A stretch of DNA of 64,000 bases from Brucellaceae bacterium (GTDB taxonomy: Bacteria > Pseudomonadota > Alphaproteobacteria > Rhizobiales > Rhizobiaceae), in NCBI GenBank assembly GCA_020637775.1, contig JACKJV010000002.1, positions 186,001 through 250,000 of the forward strand. The letters run 5' to 3'. Positions 32,896 through 40,963 of this stretch are shown here, piece after piece. The notes under the pieces are model-generated. The model was not told the DNA's origin and did no database searches. It saw only the letters and a program-made list of their open reading frames with translations. A program made the translations under genes and the position numbers. Numbering within the stretch: the first letter of the stretch is position 1; every line of letters begins with the position of its first letter.

Positions 32896-33498
32896 ATGGA
32901 ACAGGACAGCAAGAGCAAGCGGGCGAATGCAAAGGTCGCCATGTTCGGGGCCGGTTTGGCATTGTCCATGGTCGGCGCGGCTTATGCCGCGGTTCCGCTA
33001 TACCAGTTGTTCTGCCAGGTCACCGGCTACGGCGGCACGACGCAGCGGGTGGACTCCTATTCCGACCGGATTCTCGACCGTGACATCACCGTGCGCTTCG
33101 ACGCCAATACCTCCGGTATTCCGTGGGAGTTCAGCCCGAAACAGCGTTCGGTGACTTTGAAGATCGGTGAAACGACCCAAATCAGCTATCTGGCGCACAA
33201 CCGTACCGACCGCACCGTCACCGGCTCGGCCACGTTCAACGTTTCGCCCTCGCTTGCCGGCGCCTATTTCAACAAGGTGGAATGCTTCTGCTTTACCGAG
33301 ACGACGCTGAAGCCGGGCGAATCGCTTGACATGCCGGTCGTGTTCTATGTCGACCCCGACATTGTCGAGCAGCCGGAACTCAAGGACATCAAGACCATCA
33401 CGCTTTCCTACACCTTCTTCCCGGTCGATGATGAGGGGACTCCGGTGGCATCTGCCCCGGTGGACGACGCGACCAAAACCAACAGTATTGAAGAATAA
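32896..33498 (+). CDS. ctaG: cytochrome c oxidase assembly protein CtaG (Cox11)
   Basis: Delivers copper to the CuB site of subunit I. 200 aa: one N-terminal transmembrane anchor (about 15-37) followed by the periplasmic immunoglobulin-like Cox11 domain. The copper-binding CxC is in KVECFCFTE, and a further Cys lies in [12 protein letters not shown] near the membrane. ATG 32896 follows GGGAGG by 4 bp; a GTG four codons upstream is less likely. 8 bp after the coxF stop. Confidence 0.96.
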   Translation: MEQDSKSKRANAKVAMFGAGLALSMVGAAYAAVPLYQLFCQVTGYGGTTQRVDSYSDRILDRDITVRFDANTSGIPWEFSPKQRSVTLKIGETTQISYLAHNRTDRTVTGSATFNVSPSLAGAYFNKVECFCFTETTLKPGESLDMPVVFYVDPDIVEQPELKDIKTITLSYTFFPVDDEGTPVASAPVDDATKTNSIEE

Positions 33499-33516
33499 GC
33501 AACCGCGGGGATCGAC

Positions 33517-34401
33517 ATGGCGGACCAACACGCAAAGCATCACGACTACCACATCATCGACCCGAGCCCGTGGCCGGCCCTGGCGTCGCTTGGCGCCTTC
33601 GTCACCGCGCTTGGCGCCATTGCCTGGATGCGTGCGCTCAACAATTCCGAGTTCTCGCTCTTGGGCCTGACCCTGTCGAACCTGAACTGGGGTCTCTTTG
33701 CCGTCGGAATGCTGATCATCCTCTACGTGATGTATGCGTGGTGGTCGGATACGATCAAGGAAGCGCATGAGGGCCATCACACCCGCGTCGTTTCGCTTCA
33801 TTTGCGCTACGGAATGATCATGTTCATCGCCTCGGAGGTGATGTTCTTCGTCGCCTGGTTCTGGGCCTTCTTCGATGCCAGCCTTTATCCGAACGAAGTG
33901 CATCAGGTCCTGCGTGCCGAATATACCGGGGGCCAGTGGCCGCCCGCCGGCATCGAGGTTCTCGATCCGCTGCACCTGCCGCTCTACAACACCATCATCC
34001 TGCTGCTTTCCGGTACCACGGTGACCTGGGCACACCATGCCCTGCTGCACGATGACCGCAAGGGCCTTGTGTGGGGTCTGGTCATGACGGTTGCCCTGGG
34101 TATGCTGTTCTCCTTCGTCCAGGCCTACGAGTATTCAGTTGCCCCGTTCGCCTTCAAGAACTCCATTTATGGCGCGACCTTCTTCATGGCCACCGGCTTC
34201 CACGGTTTCCACGTGCTGGTCGGCACGATCTTCCTGCTGGTCTGTCTCATCCGGGCCATGCGCGGCGATTTCACGCCCAAGCAGCATTTCGGCTTCGAGG
34301 CCGCGGCCTGGTACTGGCATTTCGTGGACGTGGTCTGGCTCTTCCTCTTCTTCTGCATCTATGTGTGGGCTTCCTGGGGCGCGCCGATCGCGCATCACTG
34401 A
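33517..34401 (+). CDS. ctaE: cytochrome c oxidase subunit III
   Basis: 294 aa, seven transmembrane helices; stabilises the active site and supports proton uptake. Family landmarks: HHDYHIIDPSPWP at the N terminus, FIASEVMFFVAWFWAFF, WPPAGIEVLDP, and the C-terminal FEAAAWYWHFVDVVWLFLF. ATG 33517 follows GGGGATCGAC, 18 bp after cox11. A strong terminator lies downstream, before the DUF983 gene. Confidence 0.98.
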   Translation: MADQHAKHHDYHIIDPSPWPALASLGAFVTALGAIAWMRALNNSEFSLLGLTLSNLNWGLFAVGMLIILYVMYAWWSDTIKEAHEGHHTRVVSLHLRYGMIMFIASEVMFFVAWFWAFFDASLYPNEVHQVLRAEYTGGQWPPAGIEVLDPLHLPLYNTIILLLSGTTVTWAHHALLHDDRKGLVWGLVMTVALGMLFSFVQAYEYSVAPFAFKNSIYGATFFMATGFHGFHVLVGTIFLLVCLIRAMRGDFTPKQHFGFEAAAWYWHFVDVVWLFLFFCIYVWASWGAPIAHH

Positions 34402-34450
34402 TCCGTGCAGGCGCGGCTTGCCGCGCTTCCACCTGTCGCATGGGTTTCAA

Positions 34451-34488
34451 GGGGCGGTCATGGCATTCATGGCCGCCCCCGTGTTTTT
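34451..34488 (+). terminator. intrinsic terminator after ctaE
   Basis: A 12-bp stem (34451-34462 with 34468-34479, one G-T wobble, GC-rich base) with a 5-nt loop, followed by ccgtgttttt. It lies 50 bp after ctaE and 19 bp before the DUF983 start, so it should reduce read-through into the DUF983-surf1 pair. Confidence 0.8.
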
Positions 34489-34507
34489 CAATTGTAGAGG
34501 AGTCGCC

Positions 34508-34894
34508 ATGACTGAAGATCAGGCTCATTATCCGCCTGTCGAACCCATTCAGGCGGGCATCAAGGGGCGCTGCCCGCGTTGTGGCGAGGGAAAGCTGTTC
34601 GCGGGTTACCTGAAGGTCAAGGACCGCTGCGGCGTTTGCGGGCTGGATTATTCCTTTGCGGACGCGGGCGACGGGCCTGCCATTTTCGTCATGCTGATCG
34701 TCGGATTTGTCGTCGTCGGTCTGGCACTCTGGATGGAGGTCAACTACGCGCCGCCGATCTGGCTGCACATGGTTCTGTGGATACCGCTCACATTGGTCCT
34801 GTGCCTCACGGCGCTCAAGCTCATCAAGGGTGTCCTGATCACGTTGCAATATGCCAACAAGGCCGCCGAGGGAAAGATCGAGGAACGCCCGTGA
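34508..34894 (+). CDS. DUF983 domain membrane protein
   Basis: 128 aa. Two CxxC pairs near the N terminus (CPRCGEGKLF and CGVCGLDYS) form a zinc-ribbon-like element, followed by two transmembrane helices (about 58-78 and 85-108). DUF983 genes are a constant part of alphaproteobacterial cox loci between subunit III and SURF1; the cysteine pairs suggest a metal-linked role in oxidase assembly, unproven. GTAGAGGAG precedes ATG 34508. Its stop overlaps the surf1 GTG start. Confidence 0.9.
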   Translation: MTEDQAHYPPVEPIQAGIKGRCPRCGEGKLFAGYLKVKDRCGVCGLDYSFADAGDGPAIFVMLIVGFVVVGLALWMEVNYAPPIWLHMVLWIPLTLVLCLTALKLIKGVLITLQYANKAAEGKIEERP

Positions 34895-35637
34895 CACAGA
34901 ACCTGCCGGACAGACGAGGCCGCTTTGCCCGGCGCGGTTTCTGGCTGCTCACGGCGCTGGTTCTGGCCGTGCTGGCAATCCTGATTGCGCTCGGCAACTG
35001 GCAGGTCCGCCGTCTCGCCTGGAAGGAAGGGTTGATCGACACCATTGCAGCGCGCATGGCATCGCCGCCTTTGCCGCTCGCCGATGTGGAGGCGCGTTTC
35101 GCCGACACGCGGGACGTGGATTACCTGCCGGCCATGGCGACAGGAACATTCGAGCATCGGCGCGAGCAGCATTTCTTCGCCACCCATCAAGGCGCATCGG
35201 GTTTCTATGTCTACACGCCGTTGCGCCTTGCCGACGGGCGCGCCCTGTTCGTCAATCGCGGCTTCGTGCCCTATGACCGCAAGGATGCAGGCACCCGCCA
35301 GGAGGGCCAGACCGCCGGTATGGTGACGGTTACGGGACTGGCGCGCGATCCGCTGGAAGGCAAGCCGGGTGGCGTCTATGAAAACGATGTCGCGCAGAAC
35401 ATCTTCTATTGGAAGGATCTCGAAGCGATGACCCGCAATGCGGGTCTCGATCCGGCTGCCGTTCTCCCCTTCTTCCTGGATGCCGACGAGACGCCCAATC
35501 CCGGCGGAATGCCCATTGGCGGTGTCACCATTGTCAATCTGCCAAACAGCCACCTGCAATACGCCATCACGTGGTATGGCCTTGCCGTTGCGCTGGCCGG
35601 CGTCTGGATCGTCTTTGTCCTGCGCCGCCGCCCTTGA
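34891..35637 (+). CDS. surf1: SURF1 family cytochrome oxidase biogenesis protein
   Basis: 248 aa. Two transmembrane helices, one at each end (about 17-36 and 225-243), enclose a periplasmic domain with the SURF1 marks: [40 protein letters not shown] and the C-terminal [21 protein letters not shown]1 (Shy1) helps heme A insertion into subunit I. It begins with GTG overlapping the DUF983 stop (GTGA), a clear sign of translational coupling. Confidence 0.94.
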   Translation: MTQNLPDRRGRFARRGFWLLTALVLAVLAILIALGNWQVRRLAWKEGLIDTIAARMASPPLPLADVEARFADTRDVDYLPAMATGTFEHRREQHFFATHQGASGFYVYTPLRLADGRALFVNRGFVPYDRKDAGTRQEGQTAGMVTVTGLARDPLEGKPGGVYENDVAQNIFYWKDLEAMTRNAGLDPAAVLPFFLDADETPNPGGMPIGGVTIVNLPNSHLQYAITWYGLAVALAGVWIVFVLRRRP

Positions 35638-35689
35638 CAGGCATGGCGCGGACAGCCACTTGGAACTCATGCCCGCAACCGGTGAAGCC

Positions 35690-36691
35690 ATGCCCGCCAA
35701 GAGCCCATTGACCCTGAGACTGTGCGAACCGCGCGGATTTTGTGCCGGGGTCGACCGCGCGATCCAGATCGTTGTTCTGGCGCTGAAGAAATACGGCGCG
35801 CCGGTCTATGTCCGTCATGAGATCGTGCATAACAAGTTCGTGGTGGAAGGCCTGCGGTCCCGGGGCGCGGTATTCATCGAGGAACTGGACGAGATTCCGC
35901 CTGACCATCGGGATGCGCCGGTGGTCTTCTCTGCCCATGGCGTGCCGAAATCTGTGCCCGCCCATGCCGAAGCGTTGAACCTGCTCTATCTGGATGCGAC
36001 TTGCCCCCTGGTCTCCAAGGTTCACAAGCAGGCCATGCGCCACCAGCGGCTCGGCCGCCACGTGCTGCTGATCGGCCATGCCGGCCACCCGGAAGTCATC
36101 GGCACCATGGGCCAGTTGCCCGAGGGCGCGGTTTCCCTGATCGAGACAGTGGCCGATGCCCGGCAATTCTCGCCGCCAGAAGGCGCGGCGCTGGGCTATG
36201 TCACGCAGACCACGCTTTCGGTGGACGACACGGCCGGCATCGTCGCCGCACTCGAAGACACGTTTCCCGATATCCAGGCGCCGGCGGCCGAAAGCATCTG
36301 CTATGCCACGACCAACCGCCAGGAGGCGGTCAAGCAGGCCGCGCCGGGCTGCGATCTCTTTCTCGTGGTGGGCGCGCCGAACTCGTCCAATTCCCGCCGC
36401 CTCGTTGAAGTGGCCGAACGGGCAGGGGCTGCGCGCGCCATGCTCGTGCAGCGGGCCGCCGAAATTGACTGGTTGGTGCTTGGAGGGATTGGCACGGTGG
36501 GCATTTCCGCCGGCGCCTCCGCGCCAGAGATCATCGTGGACGAGATCATTGCCGCCTTTCGGGAGCGCTTCGATGTCACGCTGGACATCGCCTTGACCGT
36601 CAAGGAAACCGAGACTTTCCCTGTCATGCGCACGCTGCGCGACGTGGAACTGACCGCCGCCGACATGGCCTTTGTGAACGGGGACCGGTAA
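35690..36691 (+). CDS. ispH: 4-hydroxy-3-methylbut-2-enyl diphosphate reductase
   Basis: Last enzyme of the MEP pathway, giving IPP and DMAPP; needs a 4Fe-4S cluster. 333 aa from ATG 35690 ([12 protein letters not shown]), favoured by GGTGAAG just upstream; ATG 35669 seven codons earlier is an alternative. Cluster cysteines are visible at 18 ([10 protein letters not shown]), 105 ([11 protein letters not shown]) and 204 ([11 protein letters not shown]). The stop overlaps the thrB start (TAATG). Its place after the cox genes may link isoprenoid supply with heme A and quinone demand, but the order is simply conserved in the group. Confidence 0.96.
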   Translation: MPAKSPLTLRLCEPRGFCAGVDRAIQIVVLALKKYGAPVYVRHEIVHNKFVVEGLRSRGAVFIEELDEIPPDHRDAPVVFSAHGVPKSVPAHAEALNLLYLDATCPLVSKVHKQAMRHQRLGRHVLLIGHAGHPEVIGTMGQLPEGAVSLIETVADARQFSPPEGAALGYVTQTTLSVDDTAGIVAALEDTFPDIQAPAAESICYATTNRQEAVKQAAPGCDLFLVVGAPNSSNSRRLVEVAERAGAARAMLVQRAAEIDWLVLGGIGTVGISAGASAPEIIVDEIIAAFRERFDVTLDIALTVKETETFPVMRTLRDVELTAADMAFVNGDR

Positions 36692-37659
36692 TGGCCGTCT
36701 ATACCGACATATCCGAGGACGAACTGTCCGCATTCCTTGGCGCCTATCCTGTTGGCGGCCTCCTGTCCTACAAGGGCATCGCGGAAGGCGTGGAAAACTC
36801 CAACTATCTCCTGCACACGACAGCCGGCCATTTCATCCTGACGCTCTACGAGAAGCGGGTGAACCCGGACGATCTGCCGTTTTTTGTCGGCCTGATGGAA
36901 CACCTGGCCCAAGGCGGTGTGACGTGCCCGCAGCCGGTCAAGCGCGCCGATGGCGGCGCGATCGGCAGGCTTGCCGGCCGGCCCGCCGCGATCGTCACCT
37001 TTCTGGAAGGCATGTGGCCGCGCCGGCCCAATGCCGGCCATTGCCGCGCCGTGGGTGCCGCGCTGGCGCGCATGCATCTTGCGGGTCGGGACTTCGCGCT
37101 GACGCGGCACAACGCCCTGGGCGTGGATGGCTGGCGGCCGCTGTTCGACATGGCCGCCGCCCGCGCCGACGAGGTCGAGCCCGGCCTGCATGCCGAGATT
37201 TCCGGCGAACTGGACATCCTGGAAGCCACATGGCCGAAAGAACTGCCCGCCGGTGTCATTCATGCCGACCTGTTTCCAGACAATGTCTTCTTTCTTGGTG
37301 CCGAATTGTCGGGCCTGATCGACTTCTATTTCGCTTGCAACGACCTGCTGGCCTATGACGTGGCCGTCTGCCTGAACGCCTGGTGCTTCGAACGCGACTT
37401 TTCCTTCAACATCACGAAGGGGCAGGCGCTGCTCGCCGGCTACCAGACAGTGCGGGCGCTCACACCGGCCGAGCGGGATGCCTTGCCATTGCTCGCCCGC
37501 GGCGCCGCCTTGCGCTTCCTGCTCACCCGGCTCTATGACTGGCTGAACACGCCCGAAGGCGCCGTGGTGACCAAGAAGGATCCCAGGGAATATCTCCGCC
37601 GGTTGCGTTTTCATGCGCAGGTGAGGGATGCGGCCGAATACGGGCTGGAACCGGCATGA
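36691..37659 (+). CDS. thrB: homoserine kinase (APH-fold type)
   Basis: Phosphorylates homoserine in threonine synthesis. 322 aa, aminoglycoside-phosphotransferase fold as in rhizobial ThrB, not the GHMP type. [18 protein letters not shown] is the P-loop-like N lobe; the catalytic [11 protein letters not shown] and metal-binding [10 protein letters not shown] lie near 190-215. Begins one base inside the ispH stop and ends overlapping rnhA by 4 bp. The partner thrC is 8 kb away on the other strand. Confidence 0.95.
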   Translation: MAVYTDISEDELSAFLGAYPVGGLLSYKGIAEGVENSNYLLHTTAGHFILTLYEKRVNPDDLPFFVGLMEHLAQGGVTCPQPVKRADGGAIGRLAGRPAAIVTFLEGMWPRRPNAGHCRAVGAALARMHLAGRDFALTRHNALGVDGWRPLFDMAAARADEVEPGLHAEISGELDILEATWPKELPAGVIHADLFPDNVFFLGAELSGLIDFYFACNDLLAYDVAVCLNAWCFERDFSFNITKGQALLAGYQTVRALTPAERDALPLLARGAALRFLLTRLYDWLNTPEGAVVTKKDPREYLRRLRFHAQVRDAAEYGLEPA

Positions 37660-38138
37660 AGCAGGTCGAGATTTTCACCGATGGCGCCTGTTCCGGCAAT
37701 CCCGGTCCCGGCGGCTGGGGCGCGTTGCTGCGCTTCAACGGTCATGTCAGGGAACTCAATGGCGGCGAAGCCGAAACCACCAACAACCGCATGGAACTGC
37801 TGGTTGCCATCGAGGCGCTGGGAGCGCTGAAGGAACCCTGCAAGGTCGATCTCTACACCGATAGCGTCTATGTTCGCGACGGGATCAAGGGCTGGATTCA
37901 CGGCTGGAAGAAGAACGGCTGGAAAACGGCTGCGAAGAAGCCGGTGAAAAACGCGGAACTGTGGCAGGCGCTCGATGCGGCGCGCGGCCGCCATGATGTG
38001 ACCTGGCACTGGATCAAGGGGCATGCCGGCCATCCCGAAAACGAACGCGCCGATGAACTCGCGCGGGAAGGCATGGAGCCGTTCAAGCGAAAAAGGCCGG
38101 GCGCGAGGCGGGAGCGGAGCAATGGCGAAACGGCCTGA
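37656..38138 (+). CDS. rnhA: ribonuclease HI
   Basis: Cleaves RNA in RNA-DNA hybrids during replication. 160 aa. Catalytic carboxylates: Asp9 in [16 protein letters not shown], Glu in [13 protein letters not shown], Asp in LYTDSVYV and the last Asp in [11 protein letters not shown]; the basic handle [16 protein letters not shown] is present, so it is the canonical bacterial type. Starts in the thrB stop (ATGA). Its 3' end overlaps the next small gene by 17 bp. Confidence 0.97.
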   Translation: MKQVEIFTDGACSGNPGPGGWGALLRFNGHVRELNGGEAETTNNRMELLVAIEALGALKEPCKVDLYTDSVYVRDGIKGWIHGWKKNGWKTAAKKPVKNAELWQALDAARGRHDVTWHWIKGHAGHPENERADELAREGMEPFKRKRPGARRERSNGETA

Positions 38139-38319
38139 CGACACGTTTGCCCGGTACGCGGCCTATGCGCTCCTCGGCGCGATCTTGGGTGGAGCCACGG
38201 TATGGTTCGTCGCCGATGATTTTTCGCTGGCCACGCTCGGCTCCGGCCTTGCCGGTGGCGCCATTGCCGGCCTGCTGGCCGGCTTGATTCGCGCCCGCGC
38301 CGGAATGGATCGGGATTAG
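38122..38319 (+). CDS. small membrane protein
   Basis: 65 aa: [12 protein letters not shown], then a hydrophobic segment [18 protein letters not shown] and a second glycine/alanine-rich segment ([18 protein letters not shown]) ending RARAGMDRD. Two transmembrane helices are predicted by eye. GGAGCGGAGCA precedes ATG 38122, inside the rnhA 3' end, so coupling is probable. Family not recognised. The stop codon lies 6 bp before the 55-bp repeat array, and GGGATT near its end resembles the repeat. Confidence 0.65.
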   Translation: MAKRPDDTFARYAAYALLGAILGGATVWFVADDFSLATLGSGLAGGAIAGLLAGLIRARAGMDRD

Positions 38320-38325
38320 GCAAGC

Positions 38326-38645
38326 AATCCCAGGAAAAGTGGACGCCGGTTTTCCGTCCGGGATTGCGCCGGAGAAGTGAAATCCCAGGAAAAGTGGACG
38401 CCGGTTTTCCGTCCGGGATTGCGCCGGAGAAGTGAAATCCCAGGAAAAGTGGACGCCGGTTTTCCGTCCGGGATTGCGCCGGAGAATTGAAATCCCAGGA
38501 AAAGTGGACGCCGGTTTTCCGTCCGGGATTGCGCCGGAGAAGTGAAATCCCAGGAAAAGTGGACGCCGGTTTTCCGTCCGGGATTGCGCCGGAGAATTGA
38601 AATCCCAGGAAAAGTGGACGCCGGTTTTCCGTCCGGGATTGCGCC
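38326..38645. repeat. tandem array of a 55-bp palindromic element (5.8 copies)
   Basis: Five full 55-bp units start at 38326, 38381, 38436, 38491 and 38546, and a sixth of 45 bp at 38601. Each contains nested inverted repeats: AATCCC (unit 1-6) with GGGATT (35-40) and GGAAAA (8-13) with TTTTCC (25-30). Units are identical except base 52, G in units 1, 2 and 4 and T in 3 and 5. The array lies between convergent genes. It resembles single-copy rhizobial intergenic palindromes (GGAAAAGTGG...CCGGTTTTCC type), here amplified. No spacers, so not CRISPR. Confidence 0.97.
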
Positions 38646-38648
38646 GTC

Positions 38649-38678
38649 AACGGCCCACACGTGAATGCGCGGGCCGTT
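38649..38678. terminator. hairpin downstream of the peroxiredoxin gene
   Basis: An 8-bp perfect stem AACGGCCC / GGGCCGTT with a 14-nt loop, immediately beside the repeat array and 27 bp past the peroxiredoxin stop. It lacks a T-tract; likely a 3'-end structure. Confidence 0.45.
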
Positions 38679-38704
38679 GCCGGCGATATGGCCTGCCGGA
38701 CGCT

Positions 38705-39190
38705 TCAGAGCTGGGCCAGGATTCCCTCGGCGCTGGAGGCTTCCGCCTTGCCGGGCGAATCCTCGATGTTGAGGGCGGTCACGGTGCCGTCCTTGACGAT
38801 CATGGAGAAGCGCTTGCAACGTACACCAAGGCCGGCCGCGCCGAGATCGATGTCGAGTCCGGTCGCCCTGGCGAATGCTCCGCTGCCATCGGCCAGGTAA
38901 AGGATCTTGTCCTTGCCGCCCGTGGCCTCTTGCCAGGCCTTCATCACGAAGACGTCGTTCACTGCCACGACCGCTATCGTGTCGACGCCCTTGGCCTTGA
39001 TCGCGTCGTGGTGTTCGATGAAACCGGGGAGGTGGTTCATCGAGCAGGTGGGCGTGAACGCGCCCGGAACGCCGAACAGCACGACGGTCTTGCCCGCAAA
39101 GACATCATCGGTGCTCAACTGGGCCGGACCATCGCCGGTGGACACGGTGAACTTGGCATCGGGCAGTTTTTCGCCGACCGAAATCGTCAT
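38705..39190 (-). CDS. peroxiredoxin, Prx5 family
   Basis: 161 aa, reduces peroxides with thiols. The peroxidatic Cys49 is in GVPGAFTPTCS; the Prx5 marker RCKRFSMIVKDGTV is near residue 125, and a possible resolving Cys lies there. Start at ATG 39190 after AAGGAGGGTCC; the ten in-frame upstream codons are excluded. Cytoplasmic (no leader). Downstream of the DsbD-alpha-like gene with 92 bp between, so they may be expressed together under thiol or peroxide stress. Confidence 0.94.
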   Translation of the reverse strand: MTISVGEKLPDAKFTVSTGDGPAQLSTDDVFAGKTVVLFGVPGAFTPTCSMNHLPGFIEHHDAIKAKGVDTIAVVAVNDVFVMKAWQEATGGKDKILYLADGSGAFARATGLDIDLGAAGLGVRCKRFSMIVKDGTVTALNIEDSPGKAEASSAEGILAQL

Positions 39191-39282
39191 GAAGGACCCT
39201 CCTTGCTGGAAAACAGCCACCGGGCTGGCGGCAATGCATGAGATGTAGGCCGCCCGGCTGGCCAGTAAAGACGCCGGTGAGA

Positions 39283-40086
39283 TTATTGCGCCTCGAAACG
39301 TCCGCTGACCGCTCCCGCCGTGTCGACCAGCGTGTAGTCCACGACGGCGGTCCCGGCATCTTTCGGCGCCGAGAGCACGCCGGCGCGAAACACGACATTG
39401 CCATCGCTGGTGGTGATGCGCTCGGGAACATCCAGCATCAAGCCTTTGGAGGGTGCGAGAAACAGGTCGGCCTCGCCACCGTCCCCCTCGACGGAGGCAT
39501 CAATGACCAGTGCGCCGTCGTCCAGGCGGGCATCGGTGACGGAGAAGCCGTCACGCGCGGGACGGGGCAGGGCTGCGAAAGCCTCGGCAACCGCCGGTTC
39601 GCTGACCGGCCGGGACGGATTCGTCTCCAACATGAAGGACATCTCGACGGGGATGCAGATATCCTCGCAAATACCCAGAAACGCGGTGCTTTTCAGCGTT
39701 ACCGGAACGCCAGGATCAAGCGGACGGAACTCCAGCGCAATCGCCATGGACGATCCGTAGCCCGCCCAGGTCGACCATTCGTCGCTAAACCGGCGCGGCG
39801 CGGGGAAATGCAGGGTCACATCTGCCGCGTTGGCACTGCCATCGAGCGAGAGCCGCGGCGGCACACCGGCATCGCCCGGCTCCCGCCAATAGGTCTTCCA
39901 CCCCGGTTCCAGCATGATTTCGAGCGCGCCGCGCAGCATGCCGCCGGCATCGGGGCGGTCCTCGACCACGAGGCGAAGCTGCGCGCCCTCGGTCTCCTGC
40001 CAGCCGGTCGAAGCCGCCTGCGCCGGGCCGGCACCTGGCATTGTGGCGCAAAGAAGAATGGCCATGGCAAGTGTGGAACGGATCAT
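39283..40086 (-). CDS. exported DsbD-alpha (N-terminal) domain protein
   Basis: 267 aa with a signal peptide (MIRSTLAMAILLCATMPGAGPAQA). The body matches the periplasmic N-terminal domain of DsbD/ScsB (about 30-160): EPGWKTYWREPGDAGVPP and the two cysteines in FLGICEDICIPVEM that would carry reducing equivalents. The transmembrane and thioredoxin-like DsbD parts are absent, so it needs a separate membrane partner such as CcdA, not seen here. Divergent from yqgE. Possible role in delivering thiols to periplasmic targets. Confidence 0.88.
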   Translation of the reverse strand: MIRSTLAMAILLCATMPGAGPAQAASTGWQETEGAQLRLVVEDRPDAGGMLRGALEIMLEPGWKTYWREPGDAGVPPRLSLDGSANAADVTLHFPAPRRFSDEWSTWAGYGSSMAIALEFRPLDPGVPVTLKSTAFLGICEDICIPVEMSFMLETNPSRPVSEPAVAEAFAALPRPARDGFSVTDARLDDGALVIDASVEGDGGEADLFLAPSKGLMLDVPERITTSDGNVVFRAGVLSAPKDAGTAVVDYTLVDTAGAVSGRFEAQ

Positions 40087-40286
40087 GTCTGCGTCGCTCT
40101 TGCTTTTCGTTTCAGGAACTTGATGCCCGCCTGCGCGGTTCCACGCAAGAGCCGCGCGATGACGTTTCGATGAGCGTGCCGTGAGCCTGGCGCGGGGCCG
40201 GCATGAAAATGCGTCGGCCTTTGAGGGCAGGGGGCTTTTCAGAGCAGCCATTTTGGCGCTACGATTTTGGCGAATGGAGACGAGAG

Positions 40287-40865
40287 ATGAGCGGAAACTG
40301 GCTTGACGGACAATTCCTGATCGCCATGCCGAACATGGCAGACACGCGGTTCGAGAAAACGGTGATCTACATGTGCGCCCATTCGGCCGATGGCGCCATG
40401 GGTCTGGTGATCAACAAGCGCCAGGACATGGTCTTTCCCGATCTTCTGGTCCAGCTTGGCATCATCGGCGAGGCGGAAACGATCCGCATGCCGCAAGCGG
40501 CCCGCGAGATGATCGTGCGCGATGGCGGGCCGGTGGAGCGAAGCCGCGGCTTCGTGCTGCATACCGGTGACTATGCCGCTGATTCGTCCATGGAGATTGG
40601 CATCGGCCTTTGCCTGACAGCCACTGTCGATGTGTTGCGGGCCATTTCCCGCGGCTATGGCCCCGAGCAGGCGATCATGGCGCTTGGCTATGCCGGATGG
40701 GCACCGGGACAACTGGAGCAGGAAATCAGCACCAACGGCTGGCTGACCTGCCCGGCGTCGCCGAATCTCGTGTTCGAATCGGACATCGACAAGCTCTATG
40801 ACCTGGCCCTCGACAGCCTCGGCATCGATCCGGCCTTCCTGAGCATGGATGCCGGGCACGCCTAG
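40287..40865 (+). CDS. yqgE: YqgE/AlgH family protein
   Basis: 192 aa, whole-length YqgE/AlgH domain: [39 protein letters not shown] (landmark region, abbreviated), [14 protein letters not shown] and [14 protein letters not shown]. Structure known, biochemical role not; some members affect transcriptional regulation. Start at ATG 40287 after GGAGACGAGAG; 28 in-frame upstream codons are non-family. Single gene between divergent and convergent neighbours. Confidence 0.94.
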   Translation: MSGNWLDGQFLIAMPNMADTRFEKTVIYMCAHSADGAMGLVINKRQDMVFPDLLVQLGIIGEAETIRMPQAAREMIVRDGGPVERSRGFVLHTGDYAADSSMEIGIGLCLTATVDVLRAISRGYGPEQAIMALGYAGWAPGQLEQEISTNGWLTCPASPNLVFESDIDKLYDLALDSLGIDPAFLSMDAGHA

Positions 40866-40963
40866 GACATTTCCGAACGGGACGGCAGGTTTCCGGTCTG
40901 GCTGCAAGTGCCCGGGAAGCCAGCCTTTCCGCCAACCTTGTCCGGCGGGGCCTTGCCCCGGGC

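Noticed and set aside
38326..38645. CRISPR array
   Set aside because: Units are contiguous with no variable spacers, contain nested palindromes, and no cas genes are present.
38316..38819. Open minus-strand frames across the repeat array with a repeated peptide pattern
   Set aside because: They exist only because the 55-bp unit happens to be open in all three frames; they also overlap the peroxiredoxin and rnhA genes and have no SD.
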